From NCBI GenBank assembly GCA_947499145.1, contig CANMNB010000004.1, positions 1-64,000 on the forward strand: a stretch of DNA of 64,000 nt. Direction: 5' to 3'. Source of the stretch: an uncultured Arachnia sp. Lineage in GTDB: Bacteria > Actinomycetota > Actinomycetes > Propionibacteriales > Propionibacteriaceae. The position numbers and the translations under genes are program-made. The notes beneath the pieces were generated by a model. That model ran no database searches, was not told the origin of the DNA, and worked only from the letters and a program-made list of their open reading frames with translations. Shown in pieces: positions 1-16,412 of this stretch (the stretch's first letter is position 1; each line of letters begins with the position of its first letter).

Positions 1-76
1 ACTCCGTCTTCTCCTGCGCAGTCCAACGCCCCATCATCGCCTCCCCAGTGACTCACACTCAGGATGACAACTACGG

Positions 77-127
77 ACTGGTCGATCTTCCCCCGTCCGC
101 TTCCGAGAATGCATCGCTGACCCCCCG
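77..127 (+). repeat. Intergenic repeat copy A (degenerate left half)
   Basis: Matches the family seen at 1121-1178, 38151-38210, 38317-38376 and 60182-60243. The conserved core TTCCCCCGTCCGCTTCCGAG and the right-hand 18-bp motif (103-120) are intact; the left motif is eroded. It lies just beyond the 3' end of the minus-strand AbiEi-like gene, opposite in orientation to copy B at the other end of that gene. Confidence 0.75.
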
Positions 128-133
128 AATTCG

Positions 134-1072
134 TCAGTGACAGCGCGGGCACCGACGCGCGCGCGACACACGCCGTCGACTGGGCCCCGGCCAGCCCCGC
201 TGCCGGAGCACCGCCTCTACGATGCGTGCCACCTTGCAGGGGTCGACGACCACGTCGCGCCACCCGAACCGCAGCGTCCAGTAGCCGGCCAGGAGATGGC
301 GGTTGTCGCGCTCCGCGTCACGGAACGCGCCGTTGCCGATGTGGCCGAGCGTGCCGTCGAGCTCGACGAGGAGCTGGTACTCCTCGTAGAGGACGTCGCT
401 ACGAGTGCCATCCGAGATGGAGGCCTGCCTGATTCCCTCTGGCAGGCGGTGGGCCCGCTCGACCCGGCGGAGGTAACCGTGCTCCAGCCCGCTCTCGACG
501 CCCTCCGCCAGGTCTGGCAGGAGTTCGAGCAGCATCCGTCGATGGCGCTGACGCTCGTTCGCCTCGACCATCGCGTGCAGTCGCGACGCCGTCGTGATCC
601 TCCCGCGCAGGGCCCCGGCCAGCAAGTCGAGCACCTCGTCCGGCGTGGCCTCGGAGCAGGCGTCGAGGATGCTTTCATCCGGGGGCAGCGTCGGGAGCGA
701 ACCCTGACGGGGACGGCTGCCGCGTCGGAACCGCCACGGCCCGACGGTGCGCGTCAGGTCCGGCCCCCACACAGTGATGCTGGACGGGGGCTTGCTGACG
801 ACCCCGCGCAGGTGAGCCGCGGCTAGACCCCCGATCGAGCCGGCGTCCGTGCCGGACAGGAGCAGCCCGCCCCAGCAGTAGGTCTCGAAGGTGGGGGATC
901 GCTGGAGTGAGTAGATGCCTTGACCGAGACGAATCCACGAGTCGTTGCGGAGGGCGCGGTCGATCTGGCGTTGGTGCCCACCCAGCGCCAGGAACTGCTG
1001 GCGGCTGAAGGCGCCGCCTTGGCCTTCGGCCAGTGGGATGAGGTCGGTCGGGAGTGGGAGTGCGTGCTTCAT
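134..1072 (-). CDS. AbiEi-type antitoxin-like N-terminal domain fused to a DUF559/Vsr-like domain
   Basis: About 312 residues. The N-terminal part (LIPLAEGQGGAFSRQQFLALG, then SWIRLGQGIYSL) resembles the winged-helix domain of type IV AbiEi antitoxins. The C-terminal part has LLVELDG, then RDAERDNRHLLAGYWTLRF and W-DV, the pattern of DUF559/very-short-patch-repair-like PD-(D/E)XK nuclease folds common in actinobacteria. No AbiEii toxin gene is next to it, so a toxin-antitoxin role is unproven. The start is uncertain: GTG at 1117, ATG at 1102 and ATG at 1072 are all in frame and none has a good Shine-Dalgarno. I chose 1072 because the homologous region begins there and a CATAAC box lies 6 nt upstream. 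The gene is bracketed by inverted repeat copies A and B. Confidence 0.75.
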   Translation of the reverse strand: MKHALPLPTDLIPLAEGQGGAFSRQQFLALGGHQRQIDRALRNDSWIRLGQGIYSLQRSPTFETYCWGGLLLSGTDAGSIGGLAAAHLRGVVSKPPSSITVWGPDLTRTVGPWRFRRGSRPRQGSLPTLPPDESILDACSEATPDEVLDLLAGALRGRITTASRLHAMVEANERQRHRRMLLELLPDLAEGVESGLEHGYLRRVERAHRLPEGIRQASISDGTRSDVLYEEYQLLVELDGTLGHIGNGAFRDAERDNRHLLAGYWTLRFGWRDVVVDPCKVARIVEAVLRQRGWPGPSRRRVSRARRCPRCH

Positions 1073-1120
1073 ACCAACGTTATGCGTGCGGGAGGGCCTC
1101 ATGACCCACTTGTCCACAGG

Positions 1121-1178
1121 GTCGCCGATCGATTCTCGGATGCGGACAGGGGAAGATCGATCAGTGATCGATTTTCGA
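1121..1178 (-). repeat. Intergenic repeat copy B
   Basis: Reverse-complement copy of the family. On the minus strand the two 18-bp motifs lie at 1178-1161 and 1139-1122, 39 bp apart. The AATCGATCACTGATCGATY-type palindrome is present. It separates the AbiEi-like gene from the xylanase upstream region. Confidence 0.85.
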
Positions 1179-1199
1179 AACGGGGGGCGACTTTCGAAA
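1173..1199. promoter_or_regulatory. Paired TTTCGAAA palindromes upstream of xylanase
   Basis: TTTCGAAA occurs at 1173-1180 and 1192-1199, and the flanks (CGATTTTCGAAA and TTTCGAAATCG) form a wider inverted repeat. Actinobacterial xylanase genes often carry GAAA/TTTC palindromes as operators, so regulator binding is plausible. The first site overlaps the end of repeat copy B, so part of the symmetry may come from the repeat. Confidence 0.35.
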
Positions 1200-1276
1200 T
1201 CGTGCGGATTTGTTGCCCCGGTGCACTTACCCCCTCTACGGTGGCCCCACAGCCTCTTGAGAAGCGAAGGAGCACC

Positions 1277-4200
1277 ATGACGCTGCGTCCCCCTGCGTCG
1301 GCCAAGCGCCGACCACTAGCCCTAACAATGGCCCTGGCCATGTTGGGCGGCATTTCCCTTGCGTCGCCAATGATGGCGGCGGCGGACTCGACCATCCTGT
1401 CCGTGGATTTCGAAAACGGTCAGTACACGCCGCTCGAACAGAGCGGCGACGTCGGTCTCGCGGTCGTCGATCTCGACGGCGGGAAGGTCCTCCAGGTGAG
1501 TGACCGCGACGCCGATTACGCCGGCGTGCAGACCGCCGCTGGCACGCTGGAGCCCGGCGAGACCTATGAGTTCTCGGTCGACGTGATGCTCGGCGCCGAC
1601 ACACCGAATGCCTCTGCCCGCCTGGTCGGCGTGCCCGGCTACACGTGGATTGGCAACACCGACGTGACGAGCACGGACTGGACCACGATCAGCGGCTCCT
1701 GGACCGTACCGACAGATGCGAGCGCGACGGAGACGAAGGTCTACGTGGGCACGAGTGACCTGGACCCGAAGGCGCCCTACGAGTACTACATCGACAACTT
1801 CACCGTCACCCTCGTCGGCGACGACGCGGGCACCCCGGCGGATTCGCCGCTGAGCAACGACTTCGAGGAGACGCTGGAGCCCTGGGGCGTCCGGGGGTCC
1901 GGCGAGGCGACGGCGGAACTCACCACCGACGAGGCTCACGAGGGCACGCAGTCCGCGCTGGTCGCGGGCCGCACCAATGCCTGGAACGGGCTGGGGGCGC
2001 CCATCGCCGGGGTCCTGGAGGCGGGTTCCCAGTACAACCTGTCCGCCGCCGTGAAGCTCCCGTCAGGCGCCGAGGGGGCCGCTGACGTGCGTGTCTCCGT
2101 GCAACGCGCCGTCGCGGATGACGTCGCGGACAAGTGGATGACGCTGTCCACGATCGAGGGAGTGACCTCATCGGAGTGGACGACGGTGGACTTCTCCTTC
2201 ACCACTCCTGCGGAGCCCGAGCTGCTGTACTTCGAGACGGCTGACGGGACAATGGACTTCCTGGTGGACTCCATCGTCGTGACGGGCTCCGCCAGCGAGC
2301 CGGGCGAGGCCCAGGACCTGACCCCCATCAAGGACACCGTGGACTTCCCGATCGGCGTCGCGATCGACGAGCGCGAGACCACGGGAACGGCGGCCGAGCT
2401 GCTCGTCAAGCACTTCGACCAGATCACCGCCGAGAACCACATGAAGGTCGAGGCGTGGTACGACGCTGACGGCAACTTCCGCGCCCATCCCCAGGCCGAC
2501 GCCCTCATGGTCTTCGCACAGGAGAACGACCTGCGCGTCTACGGACACACCCTCGTGTGGCACAGCCAGACCCCTGAGTGGTTCTTCCAGGACGACGAGG
2601 GCAGCGACCTGACCGATTCCGACGCCGACAAGCAGTTCCTCCGCGATCGACTGCGTGCGCACATCTTCAACATCGCCGAGTACCTGTCGACCGAGTATGG
2701 CGAGTTCGGCTCGGAGACCAACCCGCTCGTCGCCTGGGACGTCGTCAACGAGGTCATCTCCGACGAGGCCCGCCCCGACGGTCTGCGCACGTCCCGCTGG
2801 TACGAGGTGCTGGGCCACGAGTTCATCGACCTCGCCTTCGATTACGCGGACCAGGCCTTCAACCAGGAGTACGCCGCCGAAGCGGCCGACCGTCCCGTCG
2901 CCCTGTTCATCAACGACTACAACACGGAGCTCGGCGCCAAGCAGGACCAGTACCGCCTGGTCATCGAGGGCCTGCTCGAGCGGGACGTCCCGATCGACGG
3001 CGTGGGCCATCAGTTCCACGTCAGCCTCAACATGCCCGTCAGCGAGCTCGCCGCGGCCATCGACCGGTTCTCCGACCTCGGGCTCACGCAGGCCGTGACC
3101 GAACTCGACGTCGGCCTGGGTGCACCCGCCAACGAGGCGCTGCTCATCGAGCAGGGCCACTACTACCGCGACGCCTTCGAGGTGTTCCGGGATCGCTCCG
3201 ACGAGTTGTTCTCGGTGACCATCTGGGGCCTCACGGACGACCGGACCTGGCGCGAGGGGCAGTCGCCGCTCGTGTTCGACCAGAACTTCCAGGCCAAGCA
3301 CGCCTACTACGGTGTCGTCGACTCCGACGAGCTGGCCTCGATCATCCTGCGGGGACTGGTCTTCCAGGGCGAGGCACCGATCACGCAGGCCGGGTTGTCG
3401 AACCCGATGTGGCAGGACCTGCCGTTGTTCCCGATCGGTGACCTCGGAGGGTTCCAGGCACGGTGGGCGGAGGACGAGCTGACCGTCTACGTCCACGTCG
3501 AGGACGATTTCGACGAGATCGAGATCAATCTCGGAGGCGACGTCATGACGATCCCGCGCTCCGGTGCGTCGAACGCCTTCGTCGGCAACGGGGACCCGGT
3601 GGGCGTGCTGGTGCATGTGCCCGGCGACTTCGCCCAGGACGCGAGCATCGAACTCGATGTCACTATCGTCGACGGCGACAACCGGGCGGACTGGAACCCG
3701 GGCGACGCGCTCGGCATCCTCCAGTTGGTCGAGGAGCTGTCGGTGACCGAGGCCATCGAGGCACCGGCCGAGGTCGTCGTCGACGGCGCCGTCGAGTCGC
3801 AGTGGGACGACGCCAACTCCGTCCTCACCGAGACCGTCATCGAGGGCGAGGGCGACACCGCCACCGCCGAGGTCCGGACGATGTGGCGGGGAACCAAGCT
3901 CTACGTGGTGGCCGAGGTCACGGACCCCGTGATCGACCTCACGGCCTCCAACCCGTGGGAGCAGGACTCCGTCGAGTTCTTCGTCGACATGGGCAACGCC
4001 AAGAACGGTGCCTACCGGGCCGAGGACATGCAGATCCGCATCAACGCGGACAACGAGGTGTCCTTCGGAACCGGCGACGAGGCCACCCAGCGCGCCCGGG
4101 TCACGAGCGCGACCGCGCTCACCGAGACCGGCTACGTGGTGGAGGCCGCGATCGAGCTCGGTGACCTGGGCGGTGCCAACACCGTGCACGGCTTCGATGC

Positions 4201-4405
4201 CCAGGTGAACGATGGCCAGGACGGCGCCCGCATCGGTGTGAAGACGTGGGCGGACCCGACCGGGCTCGGCTACCAGAACACCGAGCACTGGGGTGTCGTG
4301 CGACTGGTTCCGGCCGACGAGCCCGGCCAGCCCGGACAGCCGGGGCAGCCGGGGCAGCCGGGCAAGCCGAAGCCCGCACCGGGATTGCCGAAGACCGGCT
4401 CCTGA
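1277..4405 (+). CDS. Secreted multidomain GH10 endo-1,4-beta-xylanase
   Basis: 1042 residues from ATG 1277, preceded by AAGGAG; the reading frame stays open upstream but the signal peptide begins here. Layout: signal peptide (about 1-37, ending near MMAAADS); two tandem CBM4_9-like jelly-roll modules (about 40-180 and 190-335); GH10 catalytic barrel (about 350-690) with acid/base Glu492 in WDVVNEV and nucleophile Glu609 in TELDVG; a linker region; and a CBM9-like module (about 827-1012) of the kind that binds sugar chain ends. It should cleave xylan backbones outside the cell. The tail is a (PGQ)n linker followed by LPKTGS and the stop codon, with no hydrophobic anchor or basic tail, so normal sortase anchoring looks impossible. 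It ends at a bidirectional terminator. Confidence 0.95.
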   Translation: MTLRPPASAKRRPLALTMALAMLGGISLASPMMAAADSTILSVDFENGQYTPLEQSGDVGLAVVDLDGGKVLQVSDRDADYAGVQTAAGTLEPGETYEFSVDVMLGADTPNASARLVGVPGYTWIGNTDVTSTDWTTISGSWTVPTDASATETKVYVGTSDLDPKAPYEYYIDNFTVTLVGDDAGTPADSPLSNDFEETLEPWGVRGSGEATAELTTDEAHEGTQSALVAGRTNAWNGLGAPIAGVLEAGSQYNLSAAVKLPSGAEGAADVRVSVQRAVADDVADKWMTLSTIEGVTSSEWTTVDFSFTTPAEPELLYFETADGTMDFLVDSIVVTGSASEPGEAQDLTPIKDTVDFPIGVAIDERETTGTAAELLVKHFDQITAENHMKVEAWYDADGNFRAHPQADALMVFAQENDLRVYGHTLVWHSQTPEWFFQDDEGSDLTDSDADKQFLRDRLRAHIFNIAEYLSTEYGEFGSETNPLVAWDVVNEVISDEARPDGLRTSRWYEVLGHEFIDLAFDYADQAFNQEYAAEAADRPVALFINDYNTELGAKQDQYRLVIEGLLERDVPIDGVGHQFHVSLNMPVSELAAAIDRFSDLGLTQAVTELDVGLGAPANEALLIEQGHYYRDAFEVFRDRSDELFSVTIWGLTDDRTWREGQSPLVFDQNFQAKHAYYGVVDSDELASIILRGLVFQGEAPITQAGLSNPMWQDLPLFPIGDLGGFQARWAEDELTVYVHVEDDFDEIEINLGGDVMTIPRSGASNAFVGNGDPVGVLVHVPGDFAQDASIELDVTIVDGDNRADWNPGDALGILQLVEELSVTEAIEAPAEVVVDGAVESQWDDANSVLTETVIEGEGDTATAEVRTMWRGTKLYVVAEVTDPVIDLTASNPWEQDSVEFFVDMGNAKNGAYRAEDMQIRINADNEVSFGTGDEATQRARVTSATALTETGYVVEAAIELGDLGGANTVHGFDAQVNDGQDGARIGVKTWADPTGLGYQNTEHWGVVRLVPADEPGQPGQPGQPGQPGKPKPAPGLPKTGS

Positions 4406-4418
4406 TTCGGCGATGACG

Positions 4419-4455
4419 AAGCGGCTGTCCCTCCCAAGTGGAGGGGCAGCCGCTT
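4419..4455. terminator. Bidirectional terminator between convergent genes
   Basis: AAGCGGCTGTCCCTCC pairs with GGAGGGGCAGCCGCTT around a short loop, with TTTCT on one side and A-rich sequence on the other. It lies between the + strand xylanase and the minus-strand ABC operon. Confidence 0.8.
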
Positions 4456-4465
4456 TCTCGTGAGG

Positions 4466-5223
<758 letters not shown>

Positions 5224-5227
<4 letters not shown>

Positions 5228-6171
5228 GGGGTCACCTCCAGGTTGGGGTCGCTGTGGACGGTGCCGGCGGCGAGGATCGCCTGCTGGCGCTTCGACATGC
5301 CCCGTACCGTCCTGGGTGCGGTCTCACTGTCGTCGAAGCCGCGGCCGTAGTAGGCCTCGAGCCGTGCCTGGCCCACCATCAGGATGGAGGTGACCACCAG
5401 GTAGTAGATGGCCGCGACGATCAGGAGCGGCACCGGCAGGAAGTTGCGGTTGCCGATGGCGTTGGTCACGAACGTGAGCTCGAGCGAGAACGGGACCGCC
5501 AGCACCAGCGACGTGGTCTTCAGCATGGAGATGGTCTCGTTGCCCGTCGGGGGCACGATGACCCGCATGGCCTGGGGGATGATGATGCGCCGCAGTGTCG
5601 TCGAGCGGCGCATGCCCAGCGCCGTCGCCGCCTCCCACTGTCCCTTGTCCACGGAGTTGAGGCCGCCGCGCACGATTTCGGAGAGGTAGGCGCCCTCGTT
5701 GAGGCCGAGCCCGATGACGGCTGCGACCCCGGCGTTGATGACGTCCTGGGTGGTGAAGACGAACCACTCCGGCCCGAACGGGATCCCCAGGCTCAACCGC
5801 GGGTACAGGACGGGCAGCAGCCCCCAGAACACCAGCTGGGTGTAGATGGGGGTGCCGCGGAAGAACCAGATGTAGACCCAGGCCACGGCCCTAAGCACCG
5901 GATTGGTGCCCATCCGCATGATGGCGGTGGTGACCGCCAGCGTGATGCCGATCACCATGGCCCCGACGGTCAGGAGCAGGGTCCAGCCCAGGGCCGAGAC
6001 GATCCGCGGGTCGAAGAGGTGCTGGGCGACGACGTCCCACCGGTAGTTGGGGTTCGTCAGGAGCCCGTGCACCAGCATCGCCACCAGGACGAGCACGACG
6101 GCCGTCCACACCCACACGCTCGGCCGTCGGACCGGCTTGGCGCGGATCAGCTCGGGGGCCTGGGCGGACAC
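5224..6171 (-). CDS. Polar amino acid ABC transporter, permease (HisM/GlnP type)
   Basis: 315 residues with several membrane helices and the EAA-type cytoplasmic loop [26 protein letters not shown] that docks on the ATPase. It matches the HEQRO family of single-gene permeases that work as homodimers. The GTG start lies 2 bp after the stop of the binding protein. The N-terminal extension (about 25 residues before the first helix) and the C-terminal tail are somewhat longer than in minimal family members. Confidence 0.93.
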
Positions 6172-6173
6172 GC

Positions 6174-7082
6174 TCAGCCCTGCGGGTTCAGCTCGGCGGT
6201 CTCGAGGGCTGCCTCGGTGACGCCCCAGCTGTCGAGGATCGCGTCCCAGGTGCCGTCGTCCATCAGGTGCTGCACGGCCCGCTGGATGGCCTCGGTCAGT
6301 TCGGCGTCGTCCTGCGAGACGACGATGCCCTGCGGCGCGGCGTCGCGGACCCCGCCGACCACCTCGAGCTGGTCGCCGGTCAGCGCGACGGAGTAGCTAG
6401 CGACGGTGGAGTCGGCGTAGAAGGCGTCGATCTTGCCGCCCACCAGGTTGGTGGTGACGTCCGATTGGTTGGAGTAGGGGAGGACCTCGATCGCGTCCTT
6501 GCCGTCCGCGGCGCACTCCTCGTTGAAGCCCGCGAGCTCCTCCTCCTGCCATGTGCCGGTCTGCACGCCGACCGTGGTGCCGCACACGTCGTCGGGGTCG
6601 AAGCCGGCGGGGTTGCCCTGCTGGACCGCGTAGCTGGAGCCGACGGTGATGTAGCTGATCATGTTGTAGCTGGCGGTGCGCTCCGGCGTGATCGTGAACG
6701 ACGAGATCCCGATGTCGTACTTGGTGCCGATGCCGGGCAGCAGGGAGGCGAACTCGCCGTCGGAGACCTCCGTCTCCACGCCCAGCACGCGGCCGATGGC
6801 CTTGCCCAGGTCGACGTCGTATCCGATGGCGGTGGTGAGGTCCTCGGCGCGGAACTCGGCCGGGGCGTAGTCGGTGGAGGCGCCGATCACGAGCTTGCCC
6901 CGGTCCTTGATCTCCTGCGGCAGCAACTCGGCGATCTCATCGACCTGCTCGACGCCGGAGACGTCGTGGGTGCGGTCGGAGGAGTCGGCGGCGCTCGCAC
7001 CGCCGTCGGCCGTCTCGGTCTCGGCGCTGCAGGCGGTGAGGGCAAGGGCGGCCAGCAGGCCGGCGGACAGGAATCGGCGCAT
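6174..7082 (-). CDS. Polar amino acid ABC transporter, substrate-binding lipoprotein
   Basis: 302 residues from ATG 7082, behind GAGAGG. Lipoprotein signal MRRFLSAGLLAALALTAC with the lipobox Cys at about 18. The SBP_bac_3 fold follows, with GKLVIGASTDYAPAEF, GYDVDLGKAIG and DIGISSFTITPERTASYNMIS, typical of glutamine/glutamate/arginine binding proteins. First gene of the operon with the downstream permease and ATPase. A TAGTCT box (minus strand, 7132-7127) could be its -10 but no clear -35 is visible. The earlier in-frame reading extends into the rplJ leader and is not credible. Confidence 0.93.
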   Translation of the reverse strand: MRRFLSAGLLAALALTACSAETETADGGASAADSSDRTHDVSGVEQVDEIAELLPQEIKDRGKLVIGASTDYAPAEFRAEDLTTAIGYDVDLGKAIGRVLGVETEVSDGEFASLLPGIGTKYDIGISSFTITPERTASYNMISYITVGSSYAVQQGNPAGFDPDDVCGTTVGVQTGTWQEEELAGFNEECAADGKDAIEVLPYSNQSDVTTNLVGGKIDAFYADSTVASYSVALTGDQLEVVGGVRDAAPQGIVVSQDDAELTEAIQRAVQHLMDDGTWDAILDSWGVTEAALETAELNPQG

Positions 7083-7182
7083 GGGGATCCTCTCGAGGAA
7101 CAGGGGGGAAGGGTTTCGACGGCACGAGACTACGTCACGGAGCCGGGGGAATCCCTCCCGGGGCGGCCCTGCGGCGCCGGAT

Positions 7183-7211
7183 TTGGTCGTTACCGGCGCT
7201 GGCAGTAGAGT
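7183..7211 (+). promoter_or_regulatory. rplJ promoter
   Basis: TTGGTC (7183-7188), a 17-bp spacer and TAGAGT (7206-7211). It places transcription start just before the L10 leader structure. Confidence 0.7.
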
Positions 7212-7216
7212 TCGTC

Positions 7217-7337
7217 GAAGCCAAAGACCGCTGGTGACGTGAAGTCCTAAGGCCCATCCGGGCGCCCGCGCAGGTGATCGCAAGTGTAATGGGTCCTTTC
7301 CCACGACGCCCCGCGCCACCTGGCAGCGGGGTTTTTC
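7217..7337 (+). ncRNA. Ribosomal protein L10 leader
   Basis: The untranslated stretch before rplJ contains the L10-leader hallmarks: AAAGACCGCTGGTGACG, GAAGTCCTAAG, GTGATCGCAAGTGTAAT, and a final GC hairpin (CCCCGC / GCGGGG) followed by TTTTT at about 7309-7337. In this RNA family the L10-(L12)n complex binds the leader and represses the operon. The terminator-like hairpin suggests attenuation. Family assignment is by motif recognition only. Confidence 0.75.
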
Positions 7338-7378
7338 AGTCTCCACCGGTTGTAGGTGTGACAAGGAAAGGAGACCCA

Positions 7379-7996
7379 ATGGCGAGGCCGGACAAGGCTG
7401 CCAAGGTCGCGGAGTTGACCGAGCAGTTCAACACCTCCGCGGCAGCAGTGCTGACCGAGTACCGCGGTCTCACCGTCGCGAACCTGCGCGATCTGCGCCG
7501 GGCGCTCGGTGAGGACGCCACCTACGCCGTTGCGAAGAACACCCTGACCGCGATCGCGGCCGAGGAGGCCGGTGTCGAGGGAGTCGCTGACACCCTCACC
7601 GGGCCCACGGCCATCGCGTTCATCAAGGGGGATGTTGCCACCGCCGCCAAGGGGCTGCGGGACTTCGCAAAGGCCAATCCGTTCCTGGCAATCAAGGGCG
7701 GCGTCATGGACGGACAGTTCCTCGACGCCAAGGCCGTCCTGAAGCTCGCGGACCTCGAGTCCCGCGAGGTCCTGCTGGCCAAGATGGCGGGAGCCCTGCA
7801 GGCCAACATGGCCAAGGCAGCGGCCCTCTTCCAGGCCCCGCTCGCCAAGGGCGCCCGCGCCCTGGCAGCGCTCGAGACGGCGGCCCAGGCCGATCCGTCG
7901 AAGATCGGTGGCGCTGGTACCGCCGCCGAGACTGCCTCGAACGACACCACCCCCGCCGCCGACGCGGCAACCGAAGCAGCAGACGCTGCGGAATGA
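7379..7996 (+). CDS. rplJ: 50S ribosomal protein L10
   Basis: 205 residues, ATG start preceded by AAGGAGA. L10 anchors L12 dimers to the ribosomal stalk base. The N-terminal RNA-binding part ([21 protein letters not shown]) and the helix region that binds L12 are recognisable. The C-terminus carries an Ala/Thr/Asp-rich extension of about 30 residues, longer than in E. coli (165 aa). First gene of the rplJ-rplL unit. The usual upstream rplK-rplA pair is absent; an amino-acid ABC operon lies there instead. Confidence 0.98.
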   Translation: MARPDKAAKVAELTEQFNTSAAAVLTEYRGLTVANLRDLRRALGEDATYAVAKNTLTAIAAEEAGVEGVADTLTGPTAIAFIKGDVATAAKGLRDFAKANPFLAIKGGVMDGQFLDAKAVLKLADLESREVLLAKMAGALQANMAKAAALFQAPLAKGARALAALETAAQADPSKIGGAGTAAETASNDTTPAADAATEAADAAE

Positions 7997-8044
7997 TCCG
8001 TTGCAGCTGACGCTGCTGACGAAAACCAGAAAGGAACGCCCATC

Positions 8045-8443
8045 ATGGCGAAGCTCAGCAAGGACGAGCTCCTTGACGCCTTCAAGGAGATGACCCTTAT
8101 CGAACTCTCCGAGTTCGTGAAGCTCTTCGAGGAGACCTTCGAGGTCACCGCTGCCGCTCCGGTCGCCGTCGCGGCCGCCGGCGCCCCGGCTGCTGCCGGT
8201 GGCGACGATGCCGGTGCAGAAGAGGCCGGCAGCGACAAGGTCGACGTCATCCTCACCTCCGGTGGCGACAAGAAGATCGCCGTCATCAAGGAGGTGCGCG
8301 CGCTCACCTCGCTCGGCCTCAAGGAGGCCAAGGACCTCGTCGAGGGGGCTCCCAAGCCCGTCCTCGAGCAGGTCGACAAGGACACCGCCGCCAAGGCGAA
8401 GGAGGCCCTCGAGGCCGCCGGAGGTTCCGTCGAGGTCAAGTGA
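8045..8443 (+). CDS. rplL: 50S ribosomal protein L7/L12
   Basis: 132 residues. N-terminal dimerisation helices ([27 protein letters not shown]), an Ala/Gly-rich hinge (about 38-58), and the C-terminal domain with the elongation-factor-binding surface [20 protein letters not shown]. Stalk protein that recruits EF-G, EF-Tu and IF2. Good RBS (AAAGGAA). Separated from rpoB by a hairpin and a fresh promoter. Confidence 0.98.
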   Translation: MAKLSKDELLDAFKEMTLIELSEFVKLFEETFEVTAAAPVAVAAAGAPAAAGGDDAGAEEAGSDKVDVILTSGGDKKIAVIKEVRALTSLGLKEAKDLVEGAPKPVLEQVDKDTAAKAKEALEAAGGSVEVK

Positions 8444-8470
8444 CCCGACACGTAAGGACCCTGGTCCGAG

Positions 8471-8505
8471 CACGTGGCCCGTTCCCCTTGGGGGCGGGCC
8501 ACGTG
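8471..8505 (+). terminator. Hairpin after rplL (terminator or attenuator)
   Basis: CACGTGGCCCG and CGGGCCACGTG form a perfect 11-bp stem. There is no T-tract behind it, so partial read-through into rpoB or an RNA-processing role is likely. Confidence 0.65.
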
Positions 8506-8621
8506 CCGTTCCCGGGGTGTGGTGGACAGCGCGGCGTCGGTGCGTGATAATTCCACGCAGGAACGGGACACGGTGGTCCCGAGGGTGGACGAAGGCCCTG
8601 GTTGGGGGTATGGTTCACCGC

Positions 8622-8650
8622 TTGCCACTTGCGCGAGGGTGCCCTATAGT
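8622..8650 (+). promoter_or_regulatory. rpoB promoter
   Basis: TTGCCA (8622-8627), 17-bp spacer, TATAGT (8645-8650). It lies in the 302-base gap between rplL and rpoB; otherwise that gap holds only the hairpin at 8471-8505 and a 5' untranslated region of about 90 nt. Confidence 0.75.
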
Positions 8651-8745
8651 GGTTGTTTGCCCTGCTATGCAATCGACCCCGTAATTGACACGGGCCTTTT
8701 GCTGTGCGGAGAACCAGCTGCTCGCGTTCTCGGAAGGACCGAATC

Positions 8746-12219
<3,474 letters not shown>

Positions 12220-12325
12220 GTTGTGAGCTCAGTCATCTGAGCCGGGAGACCGGCGAGAAACGAACAACTCAGAATTTCTTTGGACAATGCGCCCACCTGA
12301 CGAGGTGGGAGGAAAGAGAAGCAAC

Positions 12326-16264
<3,939 letters not shown>

Positions 16265-16275
16265 CGTCACCCACG

Positions 16276-16319
16276 ACAACAGGAGGGGCCGGGAGAAATC
16301 CCGGCCCCTCCTGTGTTGT
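16276..16319 (+). terminator. rpoBC operon terminator
   Basis: ACAACAGGAGGGGCCGGGA pairs with TCCCGGCCCCTCCTGTGTTGT around a short AAA loop, with near-complete complementarity. Confidence 0.9.
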
Positions 16320-16412
16320 CTGCGGTTACCGCCCCGCGCTGGGTGCAGGGGGACTGTTCGGTTCCTGGTCAGGGCACCACAGCCAGTGTCCGTGGGAACC
16401 GTCCGGCGGGGG

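Noticed and set aside
920-1276. Upstream in-frame extension of the xylanase
   Set aside because: It would overlap the opposite-strand gene and repeat copy B; the signal peptide and AAGGAG support ATG 1277.
7083-7379. N-terminal extension of the amino-acid binding protein across the rplJ leader
   Set aside because: The lipoprotein signal and RBS point to ATG 7082; the extension overlaps the L10 leader.
8704-8745. ATG at 8704 as the rpoB start
   Set aside because: No RBS and an N-terminus unlike relatives; TTG 8746 has GGAAGGA at good spacing.
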